Below are positions 24,454 through 37,128 of a stretch of DNA of 64,000 nucleotides, piece by piece. Origin of the DNA: Rhabditoides inermis (Eukaryota > Nematoda > Chromadorea > Rhabditida > Rhabditidae). The first letter of the stretch is position 1, and each line of letters begins with the position of its first letter. The stretch lies in contig CAWZYM010000245.1 of NCBI GenBank assembly GCA_963966185.1, positions 62,001 through 126,000 of the forward strand, written 5' to 3'. The notes under the pieces were generated by a model. It was not told where the DNA came from. It did not search any database and saw only the letters and a list, made by a program, of their open reading frames with translations. A program made the translations under genes and the position numbers.

Positions 24454-24659
24454 CTGTCTAGCTATGCTGACCAGGGCAGCTGTGACCACACGCCGCAATG
24501 GCATTGTCTCCACGTCTCCCGAAATCCCCGCCGGGCATTTCCAGCCTTGTGTACAGATGAGCACACCTGCGATTCCACGCACGACGGACAAAAACCGTGT
24601 TCCACACACAATGCATTGTAGCCGGAAAACAATGACAAACATGGGATGTTCCACAAGCG

Positions 24660-24661
<2 letters not shown>

Positions 24662-24706
<45 letters not shown>
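24662..24706. repeat. GA microsatellite
   Basis: Nearly pure (GA)n upstream of the astacin gene. Confidence 0.9.
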
Positions 24707-24708
<2 letters not shown>

Positions 24709-24709
24709 G

Positions 24710-25924
24710 ACAGAGCTGAAACCGGTCTACGCACACCCGCATGCATTGTACTTGATGGCATAGCCTGCATGCCAGCAGTTTTTTCGTTCCTTCTGGTATT
24801 CATGTTGGATCGCGATGACGCACTTATCTCCAATATCTTTTATGATCATTTATGAATCCATATTTCCCACAATTTCAGAGATTTTACCAGTTTCGCTAGT
24901 ATTTATCCTCTCGGTCTCACACAGTGGGATTGCGGGAGAGAGATCCGCGGATTGAAATGAGAATCGGGTTAAACCGAAAATGGTCGTGAATGAAAGGGAG
25001 AGGAGAAAGGGAAAACACCCCTGATCCCTTGACCCGCTAAAGAGTCAGCCACTGTTTCATTTCGAGCATTCTACAATATTCATGTTTTTTCTTCTCAGTC
25101 AAATATACATTTTGGCATAACACGCGTACGTAATACACGTTCTTCAACGTTCTCATCAGTGTGGTAGCACATGTAGCACAACTCATTAGCCGCTAATCAT
25201 AGGCATAGCATGTATCAATCGATTCCGAGATCAGGTCCCCCTCCCCCCTCTCTCACTCTCGGAACTGGATGGCTATGGCCACTGCTGTTCCCACATTGAT
25301 CCGCTCTTTGATAGTATATCCATGTCGATCCAGTATCTACATAGTCGATCGAACATTTCACGGATTTTGACCGCACTAATAGGTATGGTTGAGCGCGAGG
25401 AGAGGGAGGGAGGTGGAAAGGGAGAGAGGAAAAAGAGGAAGAGTGAGAGAGGGAGAGAGTGAGGTAGAGGGAGAGAGGCGCACGCGGTTCCGGTCGCCCT
25501 TGTGTATAGGGTGGCTGAATGACCTTATAATTATGATTGCAATTGCATGTGTCGAGAAGACCAGTCATCGGTTTCCTCGTCTCTTCTCTACCACCCGCCT
25601 TGTATATCTCTGATAAAATGCTATACCTGTTCGCATTTTGACTGACGCAATGCCGCATTCCTTACTTAGTATCTCTCTCTCTCTCTCTCTCTCTATCTTT
25701 GATGTCCGCCCTCTCTTCATTCAATCGGATTCGATCCATGATGCGCATTTGAAAGCAAGTCTGCGACCGGCCGGCTTTCATTTTCAAATCACCCGCAAAC
25801 GTGGAGTAGTGACTGTTGCCCGAGGGCTACTGATAGACTGATCTACCCGTTCCCTTGCACCTGTCCTTGAATCGATCGTTCGGGCCTCTATTGACCCTCA
25901 CCTAAAGGGAACCCGTTTCCTTTT

Positions 25925-25985
<61 letters not shown>

Positions 25986-26568
25986 ATTTTCCGGATCAAC
26001 ACATTTCGTTTATAGCGCTTGGCTAATATTAGCAATACATTTTTCTCTGTAGACGTCGGTAATACGTAGAGTATCATATATTTTGAGCCTATCGTTTTTG
26101 TAAACCCGCAAACCAGCTTTGGAAATCCAATGGTCGTCTCAACCGAAAAGGGCGGCTGTCCGGACAATCGACAATCGATATGAAGATCATTGTTTGATCT
26201 TTTTCACGCCACAAACAAAATAACAACGATTCGGAAAGATAATTTGCAACACTTCGCCATTTTTGCACGTCTCATTTCATTATATCACTATCAGATTTCG
26301 ATCAATCTGACTGGAATGTGTAATATAATATCGAAAAAGGTAGTCATTATATCAACGTTTTTCTCACTCTCCCAGCATATTCTGTTGATATGAAAAGTTT
26401 CGAGAATAGTATTTATAGTACTGATCGTGAGCAAGAGTGGATGGCTCGTGACTTGGTTTACGTGCAACTATGTAACACTATACACTACACTTCCCTTTAC
26501 AATCATGGTTGCACTGCGATTTCTTGTACCTTGTAAGACTAAGATTCTGTGAATCGTCAGCGCCTAAA

Positions 26569-26603
<35 letters not shown>

Positions 26604-27290
26604 TCCTCCCTTCCTCCCTTCCTCCCTCCCTCCCTCCCTCCTTTCCTCCCTCTCTACCCTCCACCCTATTCTCTTGCCTGATGTGATGTCATGTTTAGAG
26701 AGTGCCGCATTGTGTATCTATATATATATAGCCGGTTCGTGTTCTGGTTGTCTCACTCAGCAAAATCAGCCGTTTATGATGTTGTCGTATACTTTTTTAT
26801 CACTCCCGCGTCATTTTGTCGCGAGAATTCTCGTTTGCATTGAAAATATGCGGGCTCACGTCGCGCGTTCTTGATCGCTTTCCATTGCCGTCATCGCGTA
26901 TCTCATTTGCATATGATTAGCTGACCTTCCGGATGCCTGGGGCGTCCGGATGACCGGTTCTGGCTGGCTAGGCTAGGATAGGATAGTCGGGAGCACGCGC
27001 GCTGCCATATCGACTCCAGCCATCTCTATCCACCCTCCCAAGCCATGCGATCAAACTGCATCGTGCAATCGCAGCTTGTATTGCGCATTACAACAATCTC
27101 CGATGCGCGGTTTGTAACTTCGAAGCGATCCGAATATGGGCTAATCCAACCCTTCGTGATTTCTTTTTTTTTTTCACGCACAGTCCATTGATCCAAATTT
27201 CCCCCTATTTCATTTTCGCTTTTTCTCTTTGCGTGAGAAGATACGCTTCGCATTGCTCCGAGAGATGGGCTATGTTGTCCGCATTTGATT
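24710..27290. other. Gene-free stretch with microsatellites
   Basis: I found no exon or RNA gene. It holds (CT)n at 25671-25693 and 25926-25977, CT/CCTT/CCCT tracts at 26572-26650, and a short TA run at 26718-26731. It lies between the divergent astacin and two-TM genes, so it probably contains both promoters. Confidence 0.5.
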
Positions 27291-27309
27291 ATCAGTTGTC
27301 GGTTGCAGG

Positions 27310-27729
27310 ATGTCGGTTGCGTCGAGTTCGGAGGAGCGAGTGCCCTCCACAGTCCCCTCCACAGCAGGCAGCAGTCGGCAAGAAGAGGACGAGAACGGCC
27401 AAGGTACGCCCTATACATAAACACATCCATCACGGATGAAGAGAACATTTGACGGTGTTCTAGTCCAGCGGTAATTAGTAATGGCTTTAAACAAGAGTGG
27501 TAAACTGTTAACAAGACATTCATTCCAGACAGAATCTGCACAGTGTGCTGTTAGGTTACTTATTGTTGTGAGGAACATGTGTTTGAGGCATGCCCCGCAC
27601 TTGGAGGGCGAGCCCCCTGCCCGCATCCAGAGTATCCGCCATTGCCGCCGTGCTCGGAGTATACTCATTCTTCTACCTTGGATACGCACAGAAACACAAC
27701 CTACTATTCTATGTCATGACAGGGTGAGC

Positions 27730-27818
<89 letters not shown>

Positions 27819-27998
27819 ACCCTCTCTCTTTGCAGGTTGATCACCATCTTCATCATGATGTTGTACACGTGTGGAGTGTTGTGTTGTGTGTGGATGCTGA
27901 AGAATCCGTATTTGGAAACAGACAAGGTCGGCGACGTGGAGCAGCCGGAGAAGGAACGACGGCCGGCCCCGCCCACTCAGGAAGAGAACTACTTCTAA
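27310..27998 (+). CDS. Small two-pass membrane protein, family not recognised
   Basis: Three exons join in frame to a protein of about 130 aa. Exon 1 (27310-27404) is a Ser/Glu-rich soluble start (MSVASSSEERVPSTVPST). Exon 2 (about 27582-27721) encodes the first hydrophobic segment (AIAAVLGVYSFFYLGYAQ). Exon 3 (27836-27998) encodes the second (ITIFIMMLYTCGVLCCVW), then an acidic/proline tail ending PPTQEENYF-stop. Both termini are probably on the same side of the membrane. An acceptor-like ggttgcag stands one base before the ATG, suggesting trans-splicing. Intron 2 is almost wholly a CT microsatellite. I do not assign a function. Confidence 0.6.
27729..27826. repeat. CT microsatellite forming an intron
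   Basis: (CT)n with two CACCCT interruptions fills nearly the whole intron between the last two exons of the two-TM gene. Confidence 0.9.
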
Positions 27999-28390
27999 TA
28001 CCAGAGAAGGGTTCTTTCATAATGTCTCTTTCCGTGTCCCTACGATGCCATCTTCTCTTTCCGGTGTCCGTGCTTACCGAGATTCGCTAGAGATATCCAA
28101 TGTTTCCTTCAATTTGTTTCCTGATGACTGTGTGTTTTGCTCCAGAACCGTGTGGTTACTATGTGCTTGCAACGTTTACACTGCGATAAAAAAACTATTT
28201 CGTTCAGAGATCACGCAAGCAAGTTCATTTACAAAAACAAGTCATTACTGTGCAGACGGAAAATGAAGGCGGCATATGCAGGTCTATTATGTGTCCGTTA
28301 ATTTGGTTGTTGTGAGTGAGGTAAGGCGGGGGCGAAAGGACGGAGGTCAGTGTGCGCCCTTGCCAGCCCCGCGAGTGGACAGCAGAAGAC

Positions 28391-29841
28391 ATGGCTGGTG
28401 CGTCCCTCCCCTCCCTCTCCCCCCACCTCCACCCCTGCAGCACCTCCGTCTGCCGCCGCCCCGCCCACGGAGCTCCGCCCCTTCAATCCCGACTCCATTC
28501 TCGCCCGCATGATGAACATCGGAAAGCCTGGCACCGGACTCACCGCAGTCATGGGAGCAGAGGTACGGTACATTACCGTATACCTCATTCACCGTATACC
28601 TGACCAACCGTACTGTTAGGAGCTGACGGACATGCTGCTGTACATGAAGGAGTTGTTCGCGTCGCAGCCCATGTGCCTCGAAATCGCGGCTCCCGTCAAT
28701 ATCTGTGGAGACACGCACGGACAGTACGGAGACCTGATGCGCATGTTCAACGAGGTACTGTAGGGGTACTCACCGTTACCGTGACAAACTGTTCTTACCG
28801 TATCTCTATTGCAGTGCGGCTTCCCTCCCTCGCAGAACTACCTGTTCCTCGGAGATTATGTCGATCGTGGAAAGTTCAGCGTCGAAACCATCATCTTCCT
28901 GTTTGCCCTCAAGGTGGAATCGATCGATAATCGATTGATAATTAATTGATAACTGGTCAATTGCAGATCAAGTACCCGGAGAACTTCTTCCTGCTGCGCG
29001 GCAACCACGAGACTGCTATTGTGAACAAGATCTACGGTTTCTTCGAGGATCTCAAGAAGCGCTGGCCCGCGCAGCACATGGCACTCTGGACCCTGTTCGG
29101 GGTACGGTACTCGAGCTACTCTAGCCACGAATGAGTGCATTCACTAACCGTTTCTCTTTTTAGGATGTGTTCACGCAGATGCCTCTGACGGCGATTGTTG
29201 GCGACCGGATTCTGTGTATGCACGGAGGCCTGACCCCCGATCTTCTCACCACGACGAAGACTCTGTCGGAGGTACTCAACGACATCCGCCGCATCGAGGT
29301 CAGAGACTCCGCCCCTTTTGGAGCCGCCCCTTGGTGACTTCTGTACACTACCGTGTTCGTAGAACCCTCCGAACCCGTCTATGCCGCTGGATCTGTTGTG
29401 GGCGGATCCGGACGCTGCGGTGAAGCAGTTCAAGTTCTCCATCCGCGGAGTGTCGTGTACGTTCGGAGTGGATGTGGTGAACACGGTGTGCTCCAAGTTC
29501 AACATCGACCTCGTCGTCAGGGCTCACCAGGTACGCGCTACTCCGCCAGCCACTTAACACATCATCAGTGTTATTCACCGAAATAACATCAGAGTTACTT
29601 GTTTTCACATACTCTAGGTGGTCCAAGATGGCTATGAATTCTTCGCGAATCGCAAGCTGGTCACTGTGTTCACTGCTCCCCACTATTGTGGTCAGTTCGA
29701 CAACGCTGCTGCTGTCATGGTCGTTGACCCCAAGCTCAAGTGCTCGTTCAAGGTACCGTTACAGTATTTTTCGGACTACAGTACGCTGAATTGCAGGTGC
29801 TGCGTCCGCTGTTCCCGGCGACCAAGGTCAAGGCCAAGTAG
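28391..29841 (+). CDS. PP1-like serine/threonine phosphatase catalytic subunit, divergent
   Basis: Nine exons give about 310 aa covering the whole PPP catalytic core. All metal and catalytic motifs are present: [62 protein letters not shown] and [11 protein letters not shown]. Exon 1 is seven bases (28391-28397: ATG GCT G), followed by a 43-bp intron. The other exons are 28441-28562, 28620-28754, 28815-28913, 28967-29101, 29164-29298, 29363-29530, 29618-29752 and 29797-29841. It is shorter at the C-terminus than canonical PP1 and differs at conserved places (GDTHG for GDIHG, APHYCGQ for APNYCGE). It is therefore probably one of the expanded nematode PP1 paralogues rather than the housekeeping gene. 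Introns are 40-60 bp and often contain ACCGTA motifs. Confidence 0.88.
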
Positions 29842-30211
29842 ACACGACTCCGCCCCCTTAGATCCCACCCCATTCTCTCGCTCGCCTTGCTGCGTTCTTT
29901 TATACCAATTGATTATCCAGTTCTTTCATCGCGATCACTCATCAACGACTCTTCTCGCCTTGACTCCGCCCCCTTAGAGTCCGCCCCTCCCTGACTAATT
30001 GCTAGATGTGCTTACAACCAGTGCTCTTATAACAGTTTCGAAACCACAGTCAATCGACAGACACGTTGATAAATGAGTGATTACATTGTCGTGTTGTGTT
30101 TTTGATGAATGATAGAAATTTACGAGCAGAAAAAGTAAGATTGGATAAATGGGATAATTCTTGATGAACAAGTGAGAAAGAGTAACAGTACAGATTATCA
30201 TTTTTACTGGC
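29842..30211. other. Convergent intergenic region
   Basis: 3' flanks of the PP1-like gene (plus) and the DUF268 gene (minus). It contains repeated GACTCCGCCCCCTTAGA (about 29846 and 29959) and no coding sequence. Confidence 0.5.
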
Positions 30212-31157
30212 TCAGTCGTCGTTTTTCTTCAGCACGAGTAGTTGTTTGTATGGCTCTTGGCTGTCGTTGTGCATGAAAAGATCCTCTTCCGTCAGCGTCA
30301 TCTCGGCCCCGCCCACTCCACCGAATGTGGGCAGGAGGGTGTAGCCTAGATACTAATGAAAAAAGAAAAGCGTAGATTGACTACCTGCAAACATCATGGC
30401 GAGCCTTCTGCGTCTGTAGACTCGGTGAGCGTTGAAGACGACGGATTCCATTCCAACCGGGAGACCGAGGAAGAGCAGACCTCCAGGACGCAGCATGCAT
30501 CTGACAAGAGGCTATTAGACAGTATTGTGAGATGTTAATTTCGATTTTTCGAAGGATTGCAATATTGCCAACCTGCAAACATACCGTATCTTTCTGGACT
30601 CTCGCAGATCGCCTACAGGGTCCATTGGATCTCCGTATCTCCCGAGACCCGAGTGTTCGAGAGACGAATACGTGGCTACGAAATCGAAGGATCCTGCGTA
30701 GCTGAAGTTGAAGGATTGATCAACTTTGTGTAAGCTTTATCTGCTCTCGAATTTGTACATTAGTCAAGTGCCACTCACTCCTTATGGTTCTCGGCGAGGT
30801 CATATGGATGAATGTGGTGGAGGTGCTTGTAGTTGCTGATAATCTTCTGGTACTCCACTGTGACGATGTCGACTGCCCCGTTCTTCAGAGCCATCACCTC
30901 TACCCACGGTCTCTGCGTGCCTATCACAGCACCCCGCGACCCCCGGATATCCATCTTCTCAAACGCATTGAACACCTCATCTGTAATCAAAACACTGAAC
31001 TGAAGTCACAAAAATCTAGTCCAATGGCCAGGTGTACCTATATCGTCGTTTTTATAGTTTCCGCTGAAGTGCGCGTCCTTGCTCATCCTATCCGCGACAT
31101 CCCTTCACACCACAACCTTTCCCCCAGCTTCAGTGTTCTGGAACTCGTTGAAATACC
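30212..31157 (-). pseudogene. DUF268-family gene, 5' truncated with an in-frame stop
   Basis: Minus-strand exons match the nematode DUF268 family (Pfam domain of unknown function): KDAHFSGNYKNDDI (exon about 31157-31041), VFNAFEKMDIRGSRGAVIG and VEVMALKNGAVDIVTVEYQ (about 30981-30785), SFDFVATYSSLEHSGLGRYG and DPVGDLRESRKI (about 30700-30595), GGLLFLGLPVGMESVVFNAH (about 30495-30386), and the last exon ending LLVLKKNDD-stop at 30212. The first visible exon contains an in-frame TGA (VVV-stop-RDVAD) and nothing upstream of it resembles the N-terminal half; repeats start there instead. The rest of the frame and the splice sites are intact, so decay is recent, or the TGA is a sequencing error. 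Confidence 0.7.
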
Positions 31158-31379
31158 TGCAATTGACAGATCAAAATGGTAAAATTCGGAAATTACACGA
31201 TTTCATTTCATCCTACAACTTGAAATAAACTTTCTAACAAAGACTTTTTAGTAAAGATAATTGGTTTGTTCTTGTACTGATTGTCTTGAAATAAAGCGAA
31301 AAAGTCGATATGATTTTAATTGATGTGAGCCATGTCCTAGCTAACTCCCTGTATCAGTATAAACTTATCTTTTCCAAAA

Positions 31380-32190
31380 TCTTGTCTTTATTTTTTTTCC
31401 AAAGTTTCGGCTCACTCTTTTTCGCCTTTCTCTCGCGTGATCGAGCCTCAATCGCATCGAAAGTGGAAAAAATAAGAAAAAGAAGAAGAGCGTATGTCCC
31501 TAACAAAGCGCCATTATAATCCGAGCAATAGAGGGGTGATAGAAGCAATAGAGGGGTGATGAAGGTTGAAAGAGTGCCTTGGCACTCTTTCAACCTTCAG
31601 TTACCATGAGGGACACCCAGACTGCCAAGCGACTTGTAGAGATCAATCCCACTGTGTACGGAAGGATCCTAACGACAAACCCACGATACATTCCAGACAC
31701 ACCCGAGAGATACCAATCAGAACAGAGACTTAAGAGAGTAGAACTTTATGATACGATAGCATATATATATAAGAACAGACATATCACATAATGGCACGAT
31801 AATGCTTAACAACACAACCGAGAAACAATGGGGTACACTACATGACGGTATGAGTGTGAGCGACAACTCCTCTCTACTGGCGAATGAATGGCGACGGCGG
31901 CAGCCGGCGCTGGCATGATGTGCAGACGGCATGCTACTCAGCCGGCGGATACTCAGCCGGGTACGGTGTGGCGGCAATTCGAAGGATAGTTCCAGTGGAT
32001 CTCCGTTAGCGGAAGAGCGCAGCAATTCCGGTACAACAGAACACCCGTTCTGTTACTCTTCTATCACCCCTCTATCCTCTATCGATTCGATGACGGTTCG
32101 ATCGAGGCTCGCGAAAGAAAAACAAGATGATGTGCTATCACGGAGAACACAGAGATGCGAACGAGCGTTAGAGTCTTTCGGGTAGCTAAA
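31380..32190. repeat. Foldback repeat with inverted arms
   Basis: 31420-31560 (GCGTGATCGAGCCTCAATCGCATCG-type block, then AGAGGGGTGATAGAAG) is mirrored by 32045-32190. The centre includes a 38-nt perfect hairpin at 31561-31598. A short open frame at 31603-31790 is not recognised. A related AGAGGGGTGATGAA block is at 7560. Confidence 0.5.
31561..31598. repeat. Perfect 38-nt hairpin
   Basis: The 18-base arm GAAGGTTGAAAGAGTGCC, a TT spacer and the exact complementary arm. Confidence 0.8.
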
Positions 32191-32509
32191 AAACCCTTTT
32201 CCTTTTTTTTCTCACACACTATATTCCGTTTGCATTCAGCTCAACATTTCTCGTCAAAAACATTATGTTGACCAATAGTTCTACAGTACCCTGAAGTCTT
32301 AGACAGTGAAAATTTCATTACACGTTCACAGTTTCTTTTCGCAAAGCTGACATCACACCTAGCTAGCGTAGTAGTAACGCTCTTGCTTGAAAAGAGTATG
32401 TTCAATTTGAAAATATCATCGAAAGGACTGTGATATTTCTCTAACCACCCTAATGTCTCTCGTGAAAAGCGTGAAACTCATATGCGAGCCCACTATATCT
32501 GACGCGCGA
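32191..32509. other. Left flank of transposon E1 with a dispersed repeat
   Basis: 32405-32500 resembles 8860-8955. No coding sequence was seen. CCGA at 32510-32513 is the target duplication of E1. Confidence 0.5.
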
Positions 32510-32513
32510 CCGA
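32510..32513. repeat. Left target-site duplication of E1 (CCGA)
   Basis: Matches CCGA at 50825-50828, directly outside the other end of E1. Confidence 0.75.
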
Positions 32514-33086
32514 CACGGACCGAACCTGCGACCAAAATATTGAAAACGGCGAAAAAATTAGAGCACAGAGAAGCGAGAGAATCTAATAACTTTGACTGGG
32601 ATGGAAATGACCGGGTCAGCGGGAATGGGGCAGAGACGCAGAGGAAGAGAACAGGGGGCATGCGGCTGGCAGAATGATACAGTTGATAAAACGTTTCAGA
32701 GGTTATGGATTTCAACCAAACTGAAAATAGACCTGTATCACGGTATATTGAAGACTATTACACTATATACACGTTGAATAGACGCTTCATGTGTGATTGC
32801 AGAGCTGTATGATTTCAAAGATCCTTTTTCAGTACAGCTCGTGTCCTGGAACAAAATTGTACAAGATCTACTCATATAAGAATCAAAAAATGATCTATAG
32901 CGTATTACTAACATCCAGTTCAATCAGCTTCATATTTGGAAGTCTATGAAGCTGATTAGAGAGAAGAAAACATCCAGCGCGTCAAACTGAGTGTTATGAA
33001 GTAACAATTGAATAACAATTTTCAAATGTCAAAATGAGCAAAAGTGAGAACATACGATCTTTTAGAACTGTCATGAGCACCTCCCA

Positions 33087-33845
33087 TTAGAAATTTAGCT
33101 CTCTATCTTTTACCATAAGCTAAGTAGAGTTCAAAACGTAACGATGTGTGCCGTTCGTGGGTAGCAGGTCCGCACATACGAAGAATCCAATGAAACGTTG
33201 CAATATTTCAGGATTTCTGCTGATTTCTGAATGATTCACTGAAAGATTGTTAGCATGCAACGGGTTTCCATTAAAATAATCAAGAAATACGTTTCACGTG
33301 ACGCATTATCCCACGAATATCATTGAATGAGTTGCTATCTGTTACGTTTCTTGAAGTGGGAAATTGGACAATATCACAACATACGGATTTGGTTCAAGGT
33401 CTTATCTGACACATATCAAAAATTCAGATCGATACCTTATCTCATAAACTAAGTAGAGTTCGAAACGTATGGCACACTCCGACCGCGCGCTCACCTCACT
33501 CTATTCTGTGTGGCGATACAGAGGAATAGAGAGGATACAAAGTTTATATGACATACACTGTTCATATATGTATGTAAGTACTACATATAAGCGTATGTCA
33601 TACGTTTATTTGTTGTAATGTCGTGGAATACTTTTATAGAACGTATTGTCTGACCAACTATGTTTGAAATGAAGTGGTCTGTTACCTACAATGAAAAGAG
33701 ATTTCGAACAAAATCACAACATACGGAATTAGTTCAAGGTCTTATCTATCACATATCAAAAATTCATAGCGATACCACATCTCAGAAACTAAGTAGAGTT
33801 CAAAACGTATTGCGCCTTCCGAGCGCGCGCTCACCTCCCTCTGCT
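33087..33845. repeat. Direct repeats in the 3' part of E1
   Basis: Blocks near 33090-33150, 33380-33500 and 33715-33845 share AAGGTCTTATCT, CATATCAAAAATTCA, CTAAGTAGAGTTC and CGCGCGCTCACCTC in direct orientation; the last two are about 340 bp apart. The mirror image is in E2 at about 47210-47965. Confidence 0.7.
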
Positions 33846-34090
33846 ATGTGTATGCGCCTGTGATATGTCAATATGGTATTTGTGTGCGCTTTGTTGTTTC
33901 AACACATCTCATTTCGAAACAAATTCATTCAGTTCATAACAAGTCACATTATATTGACAAACAAGTATTAAAAACAACGAGAAATAACAACAAACTCAAC
34001 CTAGGTACAGTAATAAAGTTACAGTAGTAACAATAAGGATACATGAATTATTCACAACAATTAGTAACCATGACAAATCAATCTATTCCT

Positions 34091-35900
34091 TCACACACTG
34101 TCCACTCCCACTTTCTCTGTGTACCAGATCGCACGAAACTCGGGGTTCAGTCGATGCCCATTGGAGTTCGCAACATGAACTGTTGTGAACTTGAGAGCTC
34201 GGACCGTCTTACCCAGCGATCTGTAGGTACCTTCGAGGGTGTGATCGTGGACGAGGTGGAAACTCTCTACGCCTTGCTCAGAGACAGCTCCAACAGACCT
34301 ATGCTCAGTCACGAAGGGGACAAAGTGGTCGGTCAAGAAATGGGTTTTGGGAGTGTGGGTTAGGTGAGCGAAGTTGGCGTTGACAGCGACCTCCAGCGCC
34401 GTCTTGAGAGCAGTCGCAGCGGTCTTGATAGAGCCAAGCTGCTCCTCTGACACGAACTTACCTTTGGAGGCTCGGAACATCACCTCCATCGGACCCGCCA
34501 GGTGGAGATACTGCTGCACGCGGGTCTTGATCACACCGCTGATGGGGTCCAGTCTTGCCAGCTCGCCCAGCAGCGTCTCATGGTGCTTCAGAAAGGCGGA
34601 TGCGTCATTCCCGGTTAGCGTTCCTGAACATAATTGTAATGAAGAAAAGGGATTCCGTGGAGTCAGTTGCTGTACCGCTCTTGAGGCCACGCCCCCTAAC
34701 GCTCCGCCTCCTCAAACCACGCCTCTCTAGCGTCACCTTTCGAGTCATTTGGAAGCGTGGTTCAAAGGGGCGGAGCATGAGGGGGCGTGGCTTCAGGAGG
34801 CGGATTGTTAGGGGGCGTGGCTTAAGGAGGTGGTAGTGCAACTAAATCCACGCCATCCATCCCATCTCAATTGGCATTAGCTATAATTTGTTTGAGCCTG
34901 AATGTCTGTTCGTTTCGCCCATTTAGTTCTCAGACGAAAATAGTATGTAAAGGATTATTGAGAGGCTGGGCTCATCAGTGAGACACCTCTACATTTTGAA
35001 TCGAATCTCGCTTAGCATTGGAAACTGCACACATTTGTATCACTTAGACAATCTTACTAAAAAGCAAATTTTGAAATAGCCATGAGAGCAGTTCAACAGA
35101 CGTTGCAATTCACCTCCATGGTAGACCCTCACTCTGACCAGACACCTCTCTGCCAGGGAATGAAAGCTCCTGTACTCCGCCGACAGACGAACCGCGATGG
35201 CAGCATCGACCAATTCCAGCCTGCTTGTCGCCTCGTCCAGCGACTTCCTGAGACGAATGCGCGCCCTCTTCAATGCCAGCACCACGCTGCTGGTGCAACC
35301 AGTGCATACAAAGAAGATCCCGCTCACGTCCTGCCAGAACGCGATGCCGGAGCAGACCGTATGCTCCCACAACTTGCACAAGCTAAACACGTGATGAAAT
35401 ATATGAAGTCATCTCCATCGAACACTATACCATTTGCTGCAAAAGATGTACTTCTGCTTCACTGCCTGAGCATCGGTGAAAACACACCAGGGCGCACAAG
35501 CCCGATGGGAAGGAGGCATTCCATTCTGCACCCACTGCTCTATCGCCTTCTCGACTCTCCTCAACTTGTTCAGCTCCTCGTTCAGAGAGACCTTAGTCTT
35601 CTCGTCAGGCAACTCATCCGTCCACGTCTCATCGATGGGTCGACCGACGACAAGACGGAGAAGACACTGAAAAACACCAATTTGATGCAAAGAACACTCA
35701 AAACATACCTTGAATATGTCTGTCTCGAGTGAGCGGAATATGCGGGTGATAGTGCTCATGAAGAGATGGAGAGTTGGAGGCGCGACAAACACCTGAAAAT
35801 ATCACGTTTCGATTATCCAACATGTGATCTACCCCGGCGGTCTATGATCTACATCACCAGTGAGTGTGACGTCATTGGAACGACTTTCACACATACACCA

Positions 35901-35931
<31 letters not shown>

Positions 35932-37097
35932 ACTCTCTTGACCGAGAGTGATATCTGTTTGTAGTTTATAGTTTACGTTTTGCTCACCTTGTCCAGCTGA
36001 ATGAGAGGGGGGTAGTTGAACGACTTGTTCTTCGTGGTATCCTTGGTGCACAGCTCAGCACCTTGCATCGCCAGCTCCTGAGTGCGCATCTCATACGGGT
36101 TTCCCTTCTCGTCACAGCTGTGCCCGTGCTTCAGCCTCTGCGCAGGTATCAGGCACTAAAGTATAAATCGATATATTACTCACTCCTCCCTTCCTCCCTC
36201 TATACACTCTCTCCCATTTTCTCTCACAGTGATGCAACTGTAGCGGGACGATGTTCCGGCATATCCGAAGATCGCACAGGTGGCCTTCAAGTCGTGAACT
36301 GCAAACCGCTTGATCCTGACCGGCTTCCCCTTGTACGTCAGTCCATCCAGTAGTGAGATAGCCTTGTAGATGTCCTGAATGATTTTCTGAGCTGTATTCA
36401 GTGTTTTGCGTTCCTCTTTCAACCCTTTTCCCATCCACAAATTGTTATTATCAACCCCAAATTCATTTCCCAACCTCGGCATTCTCCCTTAGTGACAGGT
36501 AATCATCAGTTCCGTAGTAGATACAGACAGGGTACCAGTTGAACGGACTGTTCACCAGTCCGTCCTTTCGGTTCGCTATGCTGATCAGGATCTTGACGGT
36601 CTGCCCTCCCTTGTCCGTTCCCTCCCGCAGCCACAGCGTCTCCTGGAAGCCGTCCATGTCGATGTACTTCTCCCACTGATCGATCATCCTCTGGACGTAC
36701 GACTTCAGATCGGTCACCTAAAGGTAAGAAAATTATTGAACGAATAATGAAAACGTACCTTTACACCGTTCTCAAACACAGTCAAATCGTCTGGAGTGAG
36801 GAGCGCGCACTTGTTCCAGTATGCCTTGAATCGAGTGGGCGGATTCAATACATCGACTCCTTGGTGCACCAGGAATGTACGAAATCGAGACCACGCCGAA
36901 AACGACATCTTAAGCATCGCAAACGCGAAGCTCTCAGCCTCTACAGATGTAATCTTATTTGATCCGAACACACTGACCCACCCAAAGAAAGACGGGGCAG
37001 AACAGCAGTAGTTGGCTTCTTCCTCTTCTCCCTGAGATGACGAAGCGCTTGCTCCAACAGAGCAATCGCCTAAGGGAATACTATTTGCACACACAGT

Positions 37098-37128
<31 letters not shown>

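Noticed and set aside
25215..25658. 147-codon minus-strand frame
   Set aside because: No start context, splice partner or motif, and part of it is translated CT/GA-rich sequence.
34374..36438. Open frames on the strand opposite to the E1 gene, up to 216 codons
   Set aside because: They are antisense shadows of the exons, mirrored in E2, with no splice or family support.
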